Source: Streptomyces malaysiensis subsp. samsunensis (GTDB lineage Bacteria; Actinomycetota; Actinomycetes; Streptomycetales; Streptomycetaceae). Taken from it: 45,839 bases of DNA. The stretch spans positions 1 to 45,839 of the forward strand of contig NZ_JANIIC010000073.1 of NCBI RefSeq assembly GCF_024519315.1. Reading direction: 5' to 3'. The notes below the pieces were generated by a model. That model did no database searches. It was not told where the DNA came from and saw only the letters and a list, made by a program, of their open reading frames with translations. Shown piece after piece: positions 24,518 through 33,867 of this stretch. The position numbers were made by a program, and so were the translations under genes. Numbering within the stretch: position 1 is the first letter of the stretch; the number at the start of each line of letters is the position of its first letter.

Positions 24518-27500
24518 TCAGTCGGCCACCAGCTCCCAGTCGAGCTCCCAGAGCCGGATGCCGTCGTCTCCCGCCGAGACCAAGTTGCGCAGGTCGGGGG
24601 TGAGTTCGAGGTGCCGGATGCGTTGTTGGTGCCCTTCGAGCACGTGCAGGCATCGGCCGGTGGCGACCTCCCACATCCGTACGGATCTGTCATGGCCGGC
24701 CGAGAAGGCGAACCGGGCGTCGGGTGTGAATCGCACGGCGGAGACCCAGCCCTCGTGCCCCGCGAACTCGCGTACGGACCGCCCGGCTGCGGCGTCCCAC
24801 AGCCGGATCGGTTCGTCCTTGGCGCCCGAAGACATGACCTGGTGTGTGGACATGGCCAGGCGGCCGTCGGCGCTCAGGCACGCCGACAGGATCGGTTCCC
24901 GGGGGCCGGTCCAGGTCCGCAGGCAGGCTCCGGTGTCGAGATCCCGCAGCCGGACCACGCCGTTGCTGTCGCCGACCGCCGCGAGCCGTCCGTCCGCGGA
25001 CGTGGAGATCACGTTGACCGGGCCGTTCCGGGTGATCGTCGTGACGCAGCGGTCGTCGTCCAGGTCCCATCGGCGCAGGACACCGTCGCCGCCGCCGAGC
25101 CAGGCGTACCTTCCGTCGCCGGTGAACATGATGGTCCGCCTCATGTCCCAGTCCGGAGTCAGCCGACGGCACTCGCCGTCTGCCAGTCGCCGCCGAATGA
25201 TCGCGAGTGGCTTGGTGCCCTCGCACAGGACGTGCCGGCCGTCGTCGCTCAACGCCACCCCGCCCACCCTGCCCGGGTGATCGTCGAGGACACGCGTGCA
25301 CGCGCCGCTGTCCAGATCCCAGATCCGTACCGTGCCGCCGCTCTGCCCGCTGGCGGCGAGCCGGACACCCGCGGCGACACCGATCGCCGTGATGGCTCCG
25401 TAGGAGAGATGGCCGGCGTCCAGCGGCCGCGACCAGGCGGAGCGCAGCCGTACGTGGCGCGCCGAGCGGCCCAGTTCGTGCCAGGCGGCCAGGACCTGGG
25501 GCGCGCGCTCGTATCCCGGTATCTCCCGTGCGCGGGTCAGCAGGGCGAGGGCTGACCGGTGTCGGCCGTTCGACATCGCCTGGCGTGCGTCGGCGAGCAG
25601 TTCCTCGGCCAGTCCGCCAAGCCGGCTGACCTCCGCGTACTCGCGCGGCTTGAACACGTGCGGCTCGGCGGTGTATTCGGTATGGGGCAACCGCCAGCGA
25701 TGCATGGGCAGTTCGGGATGTCCGCCGACGGAGCAGCCGAACCGGTCGTCGCCGTCCTCGAATCCGACGTGGTGCATTCCGTACGCGTGGGCGGTGAAGG
25801 TCCGCAGACACCGGCCGCTGCTCAGCTCCCAGATCTGAACGGTGTGGTCGCCGGTCGTTCCCGACAGCAGCAGCCGCCCACTGTCGCCGAAGGCCAGGTG
25901 ACTGGCCGCGGCGGTCAGTCCCGTCAACGCACGCATCGTACGGACCTGCCGGCCGTCCCCCACATCCCACAACCGGATCACCCGGTCCTCGCAGGCCACC
26001 GCGACCATCCGTCCGTCGGGACTGAAGCACAGCGCATGCGCCGCCGAGCCGGCGGCCAGCACCCGGCTCCGGCCATCGGCCACGCTCCACAGCCGCGCCC
26101 CGTCCTCCTCGGCGGTGAGCACATGGCGCCCGTCGGCGCTCACCTCGTACTGCGAGCCGTCCAGGTGGTTGCCCTTGAACGCTTCCCCGAGCAACCACCG
26201 GCGGGTCCCGGTCCGCGGTTCCCAGACCTGGACGCGCCCGTCCGCACCCTGCCACACACCGATGCGACCGTCGGCGCTCAACCTGACCGGGCACCCCGTG
26301 GCGCGTGCGGCGGAGCGGATGACGCGGGTACACCTGCCCGCCCTGAGATCCCAGAACTGCACCGTGCCGTCGCGGCTCGTGGACAGTGCGTACGAGCCGT
26401 CAGGGGTGAGGTCGACCCCGAGCACCTGCGTGTGGTGGCCCTTGACCGCCAACCGCTGTGCGCGGGTCGCCGTGTCCCACAGCCGGAGCACGCCGTCCCA
26501 GTGGCCGCTCAGCGCGAGGCGTCCGTCGGGAGCGAACCGGATCGGCAGGTAGCCCATCACCTCGTGCCGGGCGAGCAGTTTCACCGGCGCGAACGGCAGC
26601 GCGAAAGGCTCGCGGAATTCGCGGGTGCCGGTGTGGCGGGCATCGGCCACGGTTCCGGAGGCCGCCACCCGCAGCGCCGCCCGCACGTCGGTGTCGTCGG
26701 GCCGTTCGCGGGCGAGTGCGTCGAGCAGGTCGCGTGCCGCCGCGAGGTCGCCGCGTTCGAGGTGGACTCGGGCCAGAAGCAGTTGCACCTGCCAGGAGGA
26801 CGCGCCGGAGCCGCGCGGGATCGCCTCCAACCGGGCGACGAGTTCCCCATCGGTGATCGCCCCCCTACGCCACCGGAACAGGCCACCGTTGTACACGGCC
26901 CCGACGTGGTGCGGGTCGACCGCGAGCGCCTGGTCGAAGGCATGCTCGGCGTCGGCGGCCCGGTCCAGGTCGAGGAGCGAGAGGCCACGGTTGTTGAACT
27001 CGTCGGCACGCAGATCGGCGGCCTGCGAGGTGGGACGCGGATACGCCGAGCCGGTCGCCTGCTCGTAGATCCCGGTCAGTACATCCGCGATGTCCGCCAT
27101 CGAGGGCGGCCGGTGGGCCGGGTGCTGCCGCAGGCAGCGCCGGAGCAGGTGGGCGACTTCCGGTGGCGCCGCGAGCGGATTCGAGGGATCGGCCAGGTAG
27201 TCCTCCAGCGCGAGACCCGCGACCGAACCAGCCGCCCAATGCACACCGCCGGTGAACATCTCCAGGACCGAGACCGCGAAACTGTAGACATCGCTGCGCC
27301 GCCCGACGCGCTCGCCCGCGAGCTGCTCCGGGGACGCGTAGCCGACCGTCATGCCCCCGGCCGCCACCAACACGCTGACACCCGGCACCACTTGGAGGTC
27401 ACCCGGGGCCGTGGTGGCCTTGGACCGGGCGAGACCGAAGTCGGTGATCTTCGCGGCGCCCGTGCCGTCGAGCAGAATGTTTGCCGGCTTCACGTCCAGG

Positions 27501-27943
27501 TGCACCAGGTCTCTGCGATGGGCGTGCTCGAGCCCACGGGCCGTTTGGATCGCCGTGTCGAGAACACGGGCGAGGGCCTGCCGCGCGTCCCCGGCGTGGA
27601 GCCGCCCGTCGCCGATCCACTCGGCCAGGCTGCCGCCGTCGACGTACTCGGCGAACACGCGGGGGACACCGTCGATCACCCGCACGTAATGGCAGGCGCA
27701 GACGTTCGGATGGAGCCCGAGGGACACCCACGCCTCGGCCTCCCCGACGAACAGCTCCTGATCGCCGGGGCTCCGGAACAGCTCGGGCCGCGAACTCTTC
27801 ACCGCCATGTCGATGCCCCAGGCGAGATGCCGTACCCGGTGCACGATGCCCATCCCGCCCCGGCCAAGCTCGCCGATCACCCGGTACCGGCCGTCGACGG
27901 TCTCGCCGGTCATCCAAACGGTCGGCGACGTAGATGCGTTCAC
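24518..27943 (-). CDS. Ser/Thr protein kinase with TPR-like segment and two WD40 propellers
   Basis: An 1,141-residue cytosolic signalling protein; no transmembrane helix is visible. Residues about 15-290 are a Hanks-type kinase: GRGGMGIV loop, Lys 49 in MAVKSS, HLDVKPAN with catalytic Asp 150, DFG at 168-170, then ASPEQL. The Arg of HRD is Leu, so it is a non-RD kinase, which may not need activation-loop phosphorylation. Residues about 315-440 form helical TPR-like repeats (FNNRGLSLLDL, AEHAFDQALAVDP). From about 455 there are roughly 14 WD-like repeats ending in LRLWD, VQFWD, VQIWE, VRIWD, LRRWD, VRMWE and similar, in two blocks of seven separated by a helical stretch, which suggests two propellers. 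GTG 27943 has GAGGA seven bases upstream; ATG 27913 is an alternative. Its substrate is unknown. Confidence 0.9.
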   Translation of the reverse strand: MNASTSPTVWMTGETVDGRYRVIGELGRGGMGIVHRVRHLAWGIDMAVKSSRPELFRSPGDQELFVGEAEAWVSLGLHPNVCACHYVRVIDGVPRVFAEYVDGGSLAEWIGDGRLHAGDARQALARVLDTAIQTARGLEHAHRRDLVHLDVKPANILLDGTGAAKITDFGLARSKATTAPGDLQVVPGVSVLVAAGGMTVGYASPEQLAGERVGRRSDVYSFAVSVLEMFTGGVHWAAGSVAGLALEDYLADPSNPLAAPPEVAHLLRRCLRQHPAHRPPSMADIADVLTGIYEQATGSAYPRPTSQAADLRADEFNNRGLSLLDLDRAADAEHAFDQALAVDPHHVGAVYNGGLFRWRRGAITDGELVARLEAIPRGSGASSWQVQLLLARVHLERGDLAAARDLLDALARERPDDTDVRAALRVAASGTVADARHTGTREFREPFALPFAPVKLLARHEVMGYLPIRFAPDGRLALSGHWDGVLRLWDTATRAQRLAVKGHHTQVLGVDLTPDGSYALSTSRDGTVQFWDLRAGRCTRVIRSAARATGCPVRLSADGRIGVWQGADGRVQVWEPRTGTRRWLLGEAFKGNHLDGSQYEVSADGRHVLTAEEDGARLWSVADGRSRVLAAGSAAHALCFSPDGRMVAVACEDRVIRLWDVGDGRQVRTMRALTGLTAAASHLAFGDSGRLLLSGTTGDHTVQIWELSSGRCLRTFTAHAYGMHHVGFEDGDDRFGCSVGGHPELPMHRWRLPHTEYTAEPHVFKPREYAEVSRLGGLAEELLADARQAMSNGRHRSALALLTRAREIPGYERAPQVLAAWHELGRSARHVRLRSAWSRPLDAGHLSYGAITAIGVAAGVRLAASGQSGGTVRIWDLDSGACTRVLDDHPGRVGGVALSDDGRHVLCEGTKPLAIIRRRLADGECRRLTPDWDMRRTIMFTGDGRYAWLGGGDGVLRRWDLDDDRCVTTITRNGPVNVISTSADGRLAAVGDSNGVVRLRDLDTGACLRTWTGPREPILSACLSADGRLAMSTHQVMSSGAKDEPIRLWDAAAGRSVREFAGHEGWVSAVRFTPDARFAFSAGHDRSVRMWEVATGRCLHVLEGHQQRIRHLELTPDLRNLVSAGDDGIRLWELDWELVAD

Positions 27944-28207
27944 TGCGATTCCTCATCGTGAGTGCGGCAGAAGTCGCCGTCCTGGAAGGCCCGGACGCGA
28001 AAGGCCCCGCTGTCAGATTTCGACGAGGGTCAGTATGTGACGTCGTCGATCCTGGTGTCGATGTCTCAGGCTCACCGCGGGGGTGCGGGAGCGCGCCGTT
28101 CAGTCCTTCGCCGAGATGCCCGCCGACGGGGAGGCATGAAGGATGTCCTTTTCCCAATCAGGTTGCTGAGCTGGGCGTTCTCTGTCGTTTGTTTCCGAAG
28201 TCTCGGC

Positions 28208-29000
28208 TCCGCCGCTGACGCGACCGCAGTTGGCCGAGGCCCGACGCATGCGGGCGGTCGAGTTGTTCGAGCAGGGACGCCTCCACGCACGGATCGCGGG
28301 AATGCCGGGGCCCGTCCCTGGAGTGTGCGGCGATGGAAGCGCCAGTGGGAACGCGGCGAGGTCCCAGCGCCGCGGCGGTCTCCGGCCAGGGGACGGCCGC
28401 CCGTGCTTGATGACGCCCAGGTCGAGGAGGTGCGGGCCGCGTTGGAGCAGGGCGCCCAGACGCACGGGTTCTAGGCCGACTTATGGACCTTGGAGCGGGT
28501 CGGGCTGGTGGTTGAGCGCGTGACCGGGGTGAAGTCGGCACGGGCGTCGGTGTGGCGGCCGCTGGCCGGGCGGGATCGTGTTCTTCGACGAGTCGGGCCT
28601 GTCGCTGCTCCCACACGTGCGTCACACCTACGCGCCCCGCGGCCGTACCCGCACGCTCCGGCACCGGCTGAGCTGGAAACGCGCCTCGATGGCCGCCGCG
28701 CCGGGATACCACGCCGCCGACGCCGAGCGCGGTCCGCGACGGTGCTTCCACCTCAAGCCGGGCACCTACGACACCGCCACGCTGATCGAGGTCCTGGAGC
28801 AGGTCCGAACGTTCTAGGTCGGCGAGCCGGTGGTACTGGTGTGGGACGGACCGGCCGCGCACCGGAGCCGGGGCATGCGCGCCTGGATGACCGAGCAGGA
28901 CCGGCCGACACTGGAGCGGCTACCCGCCTACGCGCCCGAACCCAACCCGGTGGAACTGTCGTGGTCGGCCGTCCGGACGGGTTCGTCGCTCCCGCTCGAC
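28208..29000 (+). pseudogene. IS630-family transposase, stop- and frameshift-interrupted
   Basis: Pieces of one IS630-type DDE transposase follow each other on the plus strand. The helix-turn-helix end is AEARRMRAVELFEQG, then SVRRWKRQWERGEVP in a second frame, RPPVLDDAQVEEVRAAL and a TAG at 28472-28474. The catalytic part reads VFFDESGLSLLPHVRHTYAPRG (first Asp), KPGTYDTATLIEVLEQV, a second TAG at 28815-28817, then VVLVWDGPAAHRS (second Asp) and LPAYAPEPNPVE (catalytic Glu). Two in-frame stops and at least two frameshifts make it inactive. Confidence 0.75.
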
Positions 29001-29261
29001 ACCGATCCAGGCGGAGGGTCCACGGATAGTGCGCGTCCGGCCCGGTCGCCGTCCCGCATCGCGGAGTGGTCGAGCTGGACCGTGGCGGTAGAGGTGGCCC
29101 TAGGACGCGGCCGGTGGCGGTCGCCGTCGCGTGACGACGGGAGGAGGGCATGCGAAGGGGCGTGCTCCTTGCGGCTCGGCCGTTCCGGTGAGCGTGGTCC
29201 GGAGGTGTCCTGCTGTGCGAGTGGAGCAGCTGTGCTGGGTTCGTGATATCGAACAAGGGTC

Positions 29262-29645
29262 GAAGTGTCGAGCACCGTCTTCGCGATCAACCCGCTGGCG
29301 GTCGCACGCCATCGCGACCGTCACTCTGTCGCTCGGCAGAAGTCCGACGCCGTCGATGCCGCGGTACTGGCGAACATTCCGCGAACCGACATGGCCGCCC
29401 ACCGGCCCCTGCCCGCGGACTCCGAGCTCGTACCGGCCATCGCCGCGCTCGCCCGGGCCCAGCAGGAAGCCGTCTGGGGCTGAGGCCAGGCCCACAACAG
29501 GCTCCGCTCGCAGCTGCGGGAGTTCCACCCGGCGATCCTGGAGGCAGTCGCCCAGCACAAGCACGGCTTGTGCTCACGGGAGGCCCGCACCATCCTGGCC
29601 GCCGCCCGGACGCCGGCCAAAGCCGTCAGACTGACAGCCCGACGC
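29262..29645 (+). pseudogene. IS110-family transposase fragment
   Basis: The residues TVFAINPLAVARHRDRHSVAR and KSDAVDAAVLANI..RTDMAAHRPLP match the N-terminal DEDD domain of IS110 transposases. After a TGA at 29481-29483 the same frame continues with NRLRSQLREFHPAILEA and REARTILAAARTPA, the linker region of the family. The start and the C-terminal Ser-containing domain are missing. Confidence 0.7.
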
Positions 29646-29830
29646 CAGTGGTTCGATCCGCGTCCACTGCGCGTCAGCCAACGGCACACCAGCACCAACG
29701 AGCCACTGATCCAGACGAAACTGCCTAGCTCGGCCTGGCCGGCGCGCGTGGTTGTGCGCGGCTGCCCGGTCTTGATCGGAGGGTGTGTCCTGCCGGCACG
29801 CGCGGCTACCGCTCGCGTTCGCTGTGCGGT
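29640..29830 (-). pseudogene. Possible IS5-family (IS427-like) transposase N-terminal fragment
   Basis: On the minus strand the segment VPLADAQWTRIEPL at about 29655-29700 resembles the start of IS5-family transposases ('PLTDAQWARIEPLLP'). What follows does not match, so only the first 15 or so codons remain. Weak support. Confidence 0.35.
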
Positions 29831-29958
29831 CGGCTTTGCAGAAATGAGGGAGGGTGTTATGCAATGAAAGTGCGTGGTCGGATCTCGGAGCTTCATCGCA
29901 TGGATTCGGGCATGTCTGCGAACGTGTGCCGGGTCGGCCAGTGAGCTGGAAGAACCGA

Positions 29959-32133
29959 ATGGACTCACCGTCATACCCCTCGTCCTCGTCGTCGTTCGAC
30001 CTGGTCGGTCGCGCCTTGCGGGACTACATCCGGCAGCGCGGATCGAACGCTGCCGACAGGTCCGCGCGATCGGAGAACGACCCGAGCGACATCACGGCCC
30101 ACCGCCCCGGACGCCCCAGCGACGCCCAGGAGCAGATTCTCGGCGCTGTCAATCTGGACCGGGATCTGCGCATCACTCGCGGCAACCTGGACGTCCCGGC
30201 ATTCGAGGGACTGCCTGTGGAGCCCGGGACCGCCTTCGTTGATCTGTTGCCTCCCGGGGACGTACCGACGGTGACGCGCCGGCTGCGGCAAGTCATCGAG
30301 ACGGGTGAGGCGCATGTCGCCCGCGTCCAGCGCCTGCGTCGGGACGACGGCTCGGAGCTCGTCGTTTCCATGAGCATCCTGCCGGCCGCAACACCTCAGG
30401 ACGGCCTCACCGTCTCCCTGATCGCGATGGCCAAGAGGCTGCACCTGTACGCGTCCGAGACCGCGATCGGGACGTCGCTGGACATCGGCGAGACCGCGCA
30501 GTCCCTGGCGCAGTCCCTGTTGGCCTGGGGAGACGTGGTCGCCGTCGACCTCGACTACGCCGTATGGTCCGGCGAGGCCGTCATCGAGCAGGCCCAGGGG
30601 CGTATTCGGCTGAGGCGCGCTGCCCTGGTACCGGACCGGGTGTGGCCCGCGGGCTACGTGACGCCCGGCGACGACCTTCCCCGTGGGGCCGCCCGTCTGA
30701 TGTCCACCGCGGTCAGGCGCGACGACGTCGCGCAGGCCATCGTCATTCCCGACCGCGAGACGATCGAGCGCGCGCTCGACGGTCCACGGCTGGTGAGCGC
30801 TCTGGTCCCGACCGACCGGCCGGTGAGTGTGGCGTGCGTACCGCTGCTCCTGGACAGTTCCGAGGACAAGCCGCCCGTCGTACTGGGCGTGGCGGAGGTA
30901 TGGCGGCGGCCGGACCGCCCCTTCCACGACAGCGAGCTGCTCGACCTTCAGGAATTGGTGGCCAGGACGGCCCACCACGTCGATCTGGCCCGTCAGCATC
31001 AGCGCGAGCACGCCCAGGTGCTGGCGTTGCAGCGTCGACTGCTGCCGCGGGGCCGGGATGACACCATTGAGGTCGCCACCGTCTACCAGCCCACCACACC
31101 TGACAGCGCGGGCGTTGGCGGGGACTGGGTGAACAGCTTTCCGCTGCCCGGTGGCCGCACCGCACTCGTGGTCGGCGACGTCGTCGGGCACGGCTTGGGC
31201 GCGGCCGCGGCGATGGGCCAGGTCAGCATGGAGGCCCGTGCACTGCTCTCGGCGGGGCTGGCGCCCGACGAGGTGCTGGGGCTCCTGGACGAGACCGTCA
31301 CGATGCTGGACGACGCGGAGGCCGGCCTGGCGACCGGCTACAGCGCGCTGGGCTCGACGTGCTGCATCGCGGTATACGATCCGGTCAACCACCAGGTGGT
31401 GGTGTCCAGCGCGGGCCACCTCCCGCCGGTCCTCGTCCTGCCCGACGCGACCGCCGAGACGCTGACGGTGAACCCCCACCCCGGTCTGGGTGCCGAATTC
31501 GCCCTGCGGGAACCGTTCGATGTGCACACATTCGATGCGCCCCCGGGCTCGCTGCTCGCCCTCTACACTGACGGCCTGGTGGAGGATCCCGCGGTCGCCA
31601 TCGACGAGCGCGTCGCCATGCTGCGGCGGGCGGTGAGCCAGGTGCATCCGTGGGACGACCTGCAACGGGCCGCGCGGCGGGTGGTCACCGAGCTGGCTCC
31701 GCCGGGCCGCCAGCGCGACGATGTGACGATGCTGCTCGCCCGTATGACAGGCCGCCGCGAGCGGGACACCGCGGCCTGGTTCCTGCCCGCCCGCGACGAC
31801 GCACCCGCCCGCGCCCGCTCGTCGGCGTCGGCGCTCCTACGGAAGTGGAGCGTCAGGGAGGACACCCGTGGCAGCGCCCTGCTGCTGATCAGCGAGCTGG
31901 TCACCAATGCCGTGCGGTTCGCCACCGGGCCCGTCAGCGTGCGGCTGATCAGGACCGGTCAGGGCCTGCTGTGCGAAGTGGGCGACACCGGCAACGGCCG
32001 GCCGCGGCTGCGGCGCGGTGGCCCGTTCGACGACAGGGGGCGCGGCTTGCGCGTCGTCCACAAGCTCACCGTGCGTTGGGGGGTGCGGTGGACCGACGCC
32101 GGCAAGGTCGTCTGGGCGGAACTGGCGCGGTAG
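29959..32133 (+). CDS. PAS/GAF-SpoIIE phosphatase with C-terminal RsbW-type HATPase domain
   Basis: A 724-residue soluble signalling protein. Residues about 58-155 are a PAS domain, about 165-335 GAF-like, about 365-600 a PP2C-type SpoIIE phosphatase, and about 615-724 a GHKL ATPase like the anti-sigma kinase RsbW. The phosphatase has AGVGGDW and GDVVGHGLGAAAAMG with the metal-binding Asp residues, plus YTDGLVE and DDVTMLLAR; the common GGDWYD is GGDWVN, so one acidic residue is missing. The ATPase domain has SELVTNAVRFA (N box) and DTGNGRP with GRGL. Such proteins typically control a sigma factor by partner switching, dephosphorylating an anti-sigma antagonist. ATG 29959 follows GGAAG; GTG 29941 is an alternative. 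No cognate anti-sigma antagonist is adjacent. Confident on family. Confidence 0.9.
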   Translation: MDSPSYPSSSSSFDLVGRALRDYIRQRGSNAADRSARSENDPSDITAHRPGRPSDAQEQILGAVNLDRDLRITRGNLDVPAFEGLPVEPGTAFVDLLPPGDVPTVTRRLRQVIETGEAHVARVQRLRRDDGSELVVSMSILPAATPQDGLTVSLIAMAKRLHLYASETAIGTSLDIGETAQSLAQSLLAWGDVVAVDLDYAVWSGEAVIEQAQGRIRLRRAALVPDRVWPAGYVTPGDDLPRGAARLMSTAVRRDDVAQAIVIPDRETIERALDGPRLVSALVPTDRPVSVACVPLLLDSSEDKPPVVLGVAEVWRRPDRPFHDSELLDLQELVARTAHHVDLARQHQREHAQVLALQRRLLPRGRDDTIEVATVYQPTTPDSAGVGGDWVNSFPLPGGRTALVVGDVVGHGLGAAAAMGQVSMEARALLSAGLAPDEVLGLLDETVTMLDDAEAGLATGYSALGSTCCIAVYDPVNHQVVVSSAGHLPPVLVLPDATAETLTVNPHPGLGAEFALREPFDVHTFDAPPGSLLALYTDGLVEDPAVAIDERVAMLRRAVSQVHPWDDLQRAARRVVTELAPPGRQRDDVTMLLARMTGRRERDTAAWFLPARDDAPARARSSASALLRKWSVREDTRGSALLLISELVTNAVRFATGPVSVRLIRTGQGLLCEVGDTGNGRPRLRRGGPFDDRGRGLRVVHKLTVRWGVRWTDAGKVVWAELAR

Positions 32134-32254
32134 CGGCACGGGCGTTGCCGTGGCGCCAGACTCGGCCCGGTGACCGGCGCGCCCGGCCGGGGCCGGGTCA
32201 CGCAACGCTACGGCGCGCGCACGAGGCGCTCACCGCAGCCGCTTCCCGCGCGGG
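32134..32254. terminator. GC-rich hairpin region between convergent genes
   Basis: The 120 bases between the SpoIIE-type gene and the convergent type III PKS gene hold imperfect GC-rich inverted repeats (TGACC...GGGTCA around 32170-32200) that could end both transcripts. No gene is visible. Confidence 0.35.
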
Positions 32255-33439
32255 CTACAGCCACTCCCCATCCACGGCCGTGGCCGTGAGCCCCGGCGCC
32301 GCCGCGTACAGCACCGTGCGGCTTCCTGCCTTCTGGCCGGCGTCGTGCGCGCGCCGCAGGATATCGAAGACGGCGGCTCCGCCGCGGTTTCCGCTGGTGT
32401 AGCTGTCCCGGCTGTGAGCCAGGAGCCCAGCCGGCCATGCGTCGGGCATGGTCTGCTCCATGTACTCCAGCACCCGGGTCCCGCCAGGGTGCGCGAGCAG
32501 CAGATCGGGATGCCAGGGGTGGTCATCGTCCTGGTGGCGCAGGCGCAGCCACTCCCACATCGCGGTGACCGTGTCCTGCACAGCGCGCGGCCCGCGCCGG
32601 TCCATCACGAAGTGCGTGCCGTCGGCGCGCGTCTCCAGCCGGTGCAGGTCCTGGGTGCCGGGCAGGGTGTGGTGCCAGGCCGCGTCCAGTCGCAGTACGG
32701 ACTCCGGACGACGGCGGCCGGTGACCACGGCTGCGACCGCGGTGTCGGCGAACAGCAGGCGGACGATCAAGGACTCCAGGCTGTCGTCCGCGGGCTGGTA
32801 GGTGGTGCTCAGCGCCTCGGATATAACGACCAGGACGACTCGGTCCGGATCGTCGGCCACCAGATCGGCTGCCAGTGCCAGGCCCCGGGTCCCGGCGATG
32901 CAGGCCCACTGCGTGGCCGGGAGGAGCAGCGTGTCACTGTGCAGCGGGAGTCGGTTGGCCAGTGCCACGTCCAGGCCCGGCAATGCTGGTGTGGTGGAGT
33001 TGCTGGTGATCAGACAGTCGACGTCGGCGGGGTCCAGTCCGGCGATCTGCAAGGCTCCGCGTGCGGCTCGCTCGCCGTACGCCCGCACGGCCGCCCAGGC
33101 CGGCGCGGTGCGCTCTTCGATGGTCTGAGGCGCAGGTATCGCTTCCAGCGCGGCGATCACGCGTTCCACGTCCCGCTCGGTGAATCCGTCGAGGGCCAGG
33201 GCCTCCCGGGCCAATACGGGGCCGGGGGTGCGCAGACCGCTCCCGCTGGTGGGCGCGACAGCGGTCTCCAACGGCACCATCCACCTGCGGGAGGTGATGC
33301 CTGTGCTGGCGGCGATGCTGTCGATCCGCGGCAGCCACGGCGCATCGGGGTGTCGGACACGCACTTCCGCCAGGATCTGGCTGGTCTCGACGGCGTTCTC
33401 ACCATGTATCACCGCAGGAGGGCACAGGTAAGCGGTCAA
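32255..33439 (-). CDS. Type III polyketide synthase (chalcone synthase family)
   Basis: A 394-residue homodimeric-type ketosynthase that condenses an acyl-CoA starter with malonyl-CoA units. The catalytic triad is complete: Cys 180 in TQWACIAGTRG, His 317 in LLAHPGGTRVLEY, and Asn 351 in YTSGNRGG. The C-terminal AAAPGLTATAVDGEWL matches the family's GFGPG-type end. Length is normal. The only start giving the full N-terminus is TTG at 33439, preceded by GAGAGG eight bases upstream; GTG 33412 would trim nine residues. No oxygenase, methyltransferase or transporter is adjacent, so it is an orphan. Streptomyces relatives make alkylpyrones such as germicidins, alkylresorcinols or tetrahydroxynaphthalene; I cannot tell which applies from sequence alone. 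Confidence 0.93.
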   Translation of the reverse strand: MTAYLCPPAVIHGENAVETSQILAEVRVRHPDAPWLPRIDSIAASTGITSRRWMVPLETAVAPTSGSGLRTPGPVLAREALALDGFTERDVERVIAALEAIPAPQTIEERTAPAWAAVRAYGERAARGALQIAGLDPADVDCLITSNSTTPALPGLDVALANRLPLHSDTLLLPATQWACIAGTRGLALAADLVADDPDRVVLVVISEALSTTYQPADDSLESLIVRLLFADTAVAAVVTGRRRPESVLRLDAAWHHTLPGTQDLHRLETRADGTHFVMDRRGPRAVQDTVTAMWEWLRLRHQDDDHPWHPDLLLAHPGGTRVLEYMEQTMPDAWPAGLLAHSRDSYTSGNRGGAAVFDILRRAHDAGQKAGSRTVLYAAAPGLTATAVDGEWL

Positions 33440-33690
33440 AATTCACACCTCTCTACACAGAACTACGAAATGCCATGGGCGCTATGACGTAGGTCACCTC
33501 GGCGGTTCGCCCTCAAGTCGGTGCCTTCGCCACCCCGCTTAGGGCGTCACCATCCGCATCGAGAATGCACTTAAACGGATATTTCTCCTGTGATCTACGC
33601 AACTCGGGCGAGTTTCTATGTGTATGAGATGAAGCACATCGCGTCGCCGGGAATGGCCTGATGCCCTGTCAGGTGTGACACCTGAGGGGA
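33440..33690. other. Intergenic region upstream of the type III PKS
   Basis: No gene is visible. The region is relatively AT-rich near 33560-33640 and should contain the promoter of the minus-strand type III PKS gene. A palindrome at 33669-33685 lies about 230 bases upstream of that start. Confidence 0.4.
33669..33685. repeat. 17-bp perfect palindrome
   Basis: TCAGGTGTGACACCTGA is a perfect inverted repeat of 8-bp arms around one base. It could be an operator for the type III PKS promoter or the remains of a terminator. Function is not known. Confidence 0.5.
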
Positions 33691-33785
33691 TGGACGAGGT
33701 CCGCCCGCGTCCGGAGGCGTTGGCCGCGGAGATGCCCGGCTCGCTCAGTGCCGGTGATCGTGGCCGATGCCGGCTATGGCCGTAG
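33690..33785 (+). pseudogene. Short transposase relic (IS701-like)
   Basis: The stretch around 33745-33785 encodes VPVIVADAGYGR, resembling the second catalytic Asp motif of IS701-type transposases ('VVADAGYGDNTAFR'). Only about 30 codons remain. Weak, but it fits the broken gene next to it. Confidence 0.35.
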
Positions 33786-33867
33786 GGGGTGTCTTCGAGT
33801 GCCACGTCCATATCAGGAGCGATGCGAGGGTGACAGCTGTTTGGTAGGACTAGTGCAGTCGCAGGTG

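Noticed and set aside
25559..27961. 800-codon plus-strand open frame opposite the WD40 kinase
   Set aside because: Antisense shadow; the minus-strand protein has clear kinase and WD40 motifs and the plus frame has none.
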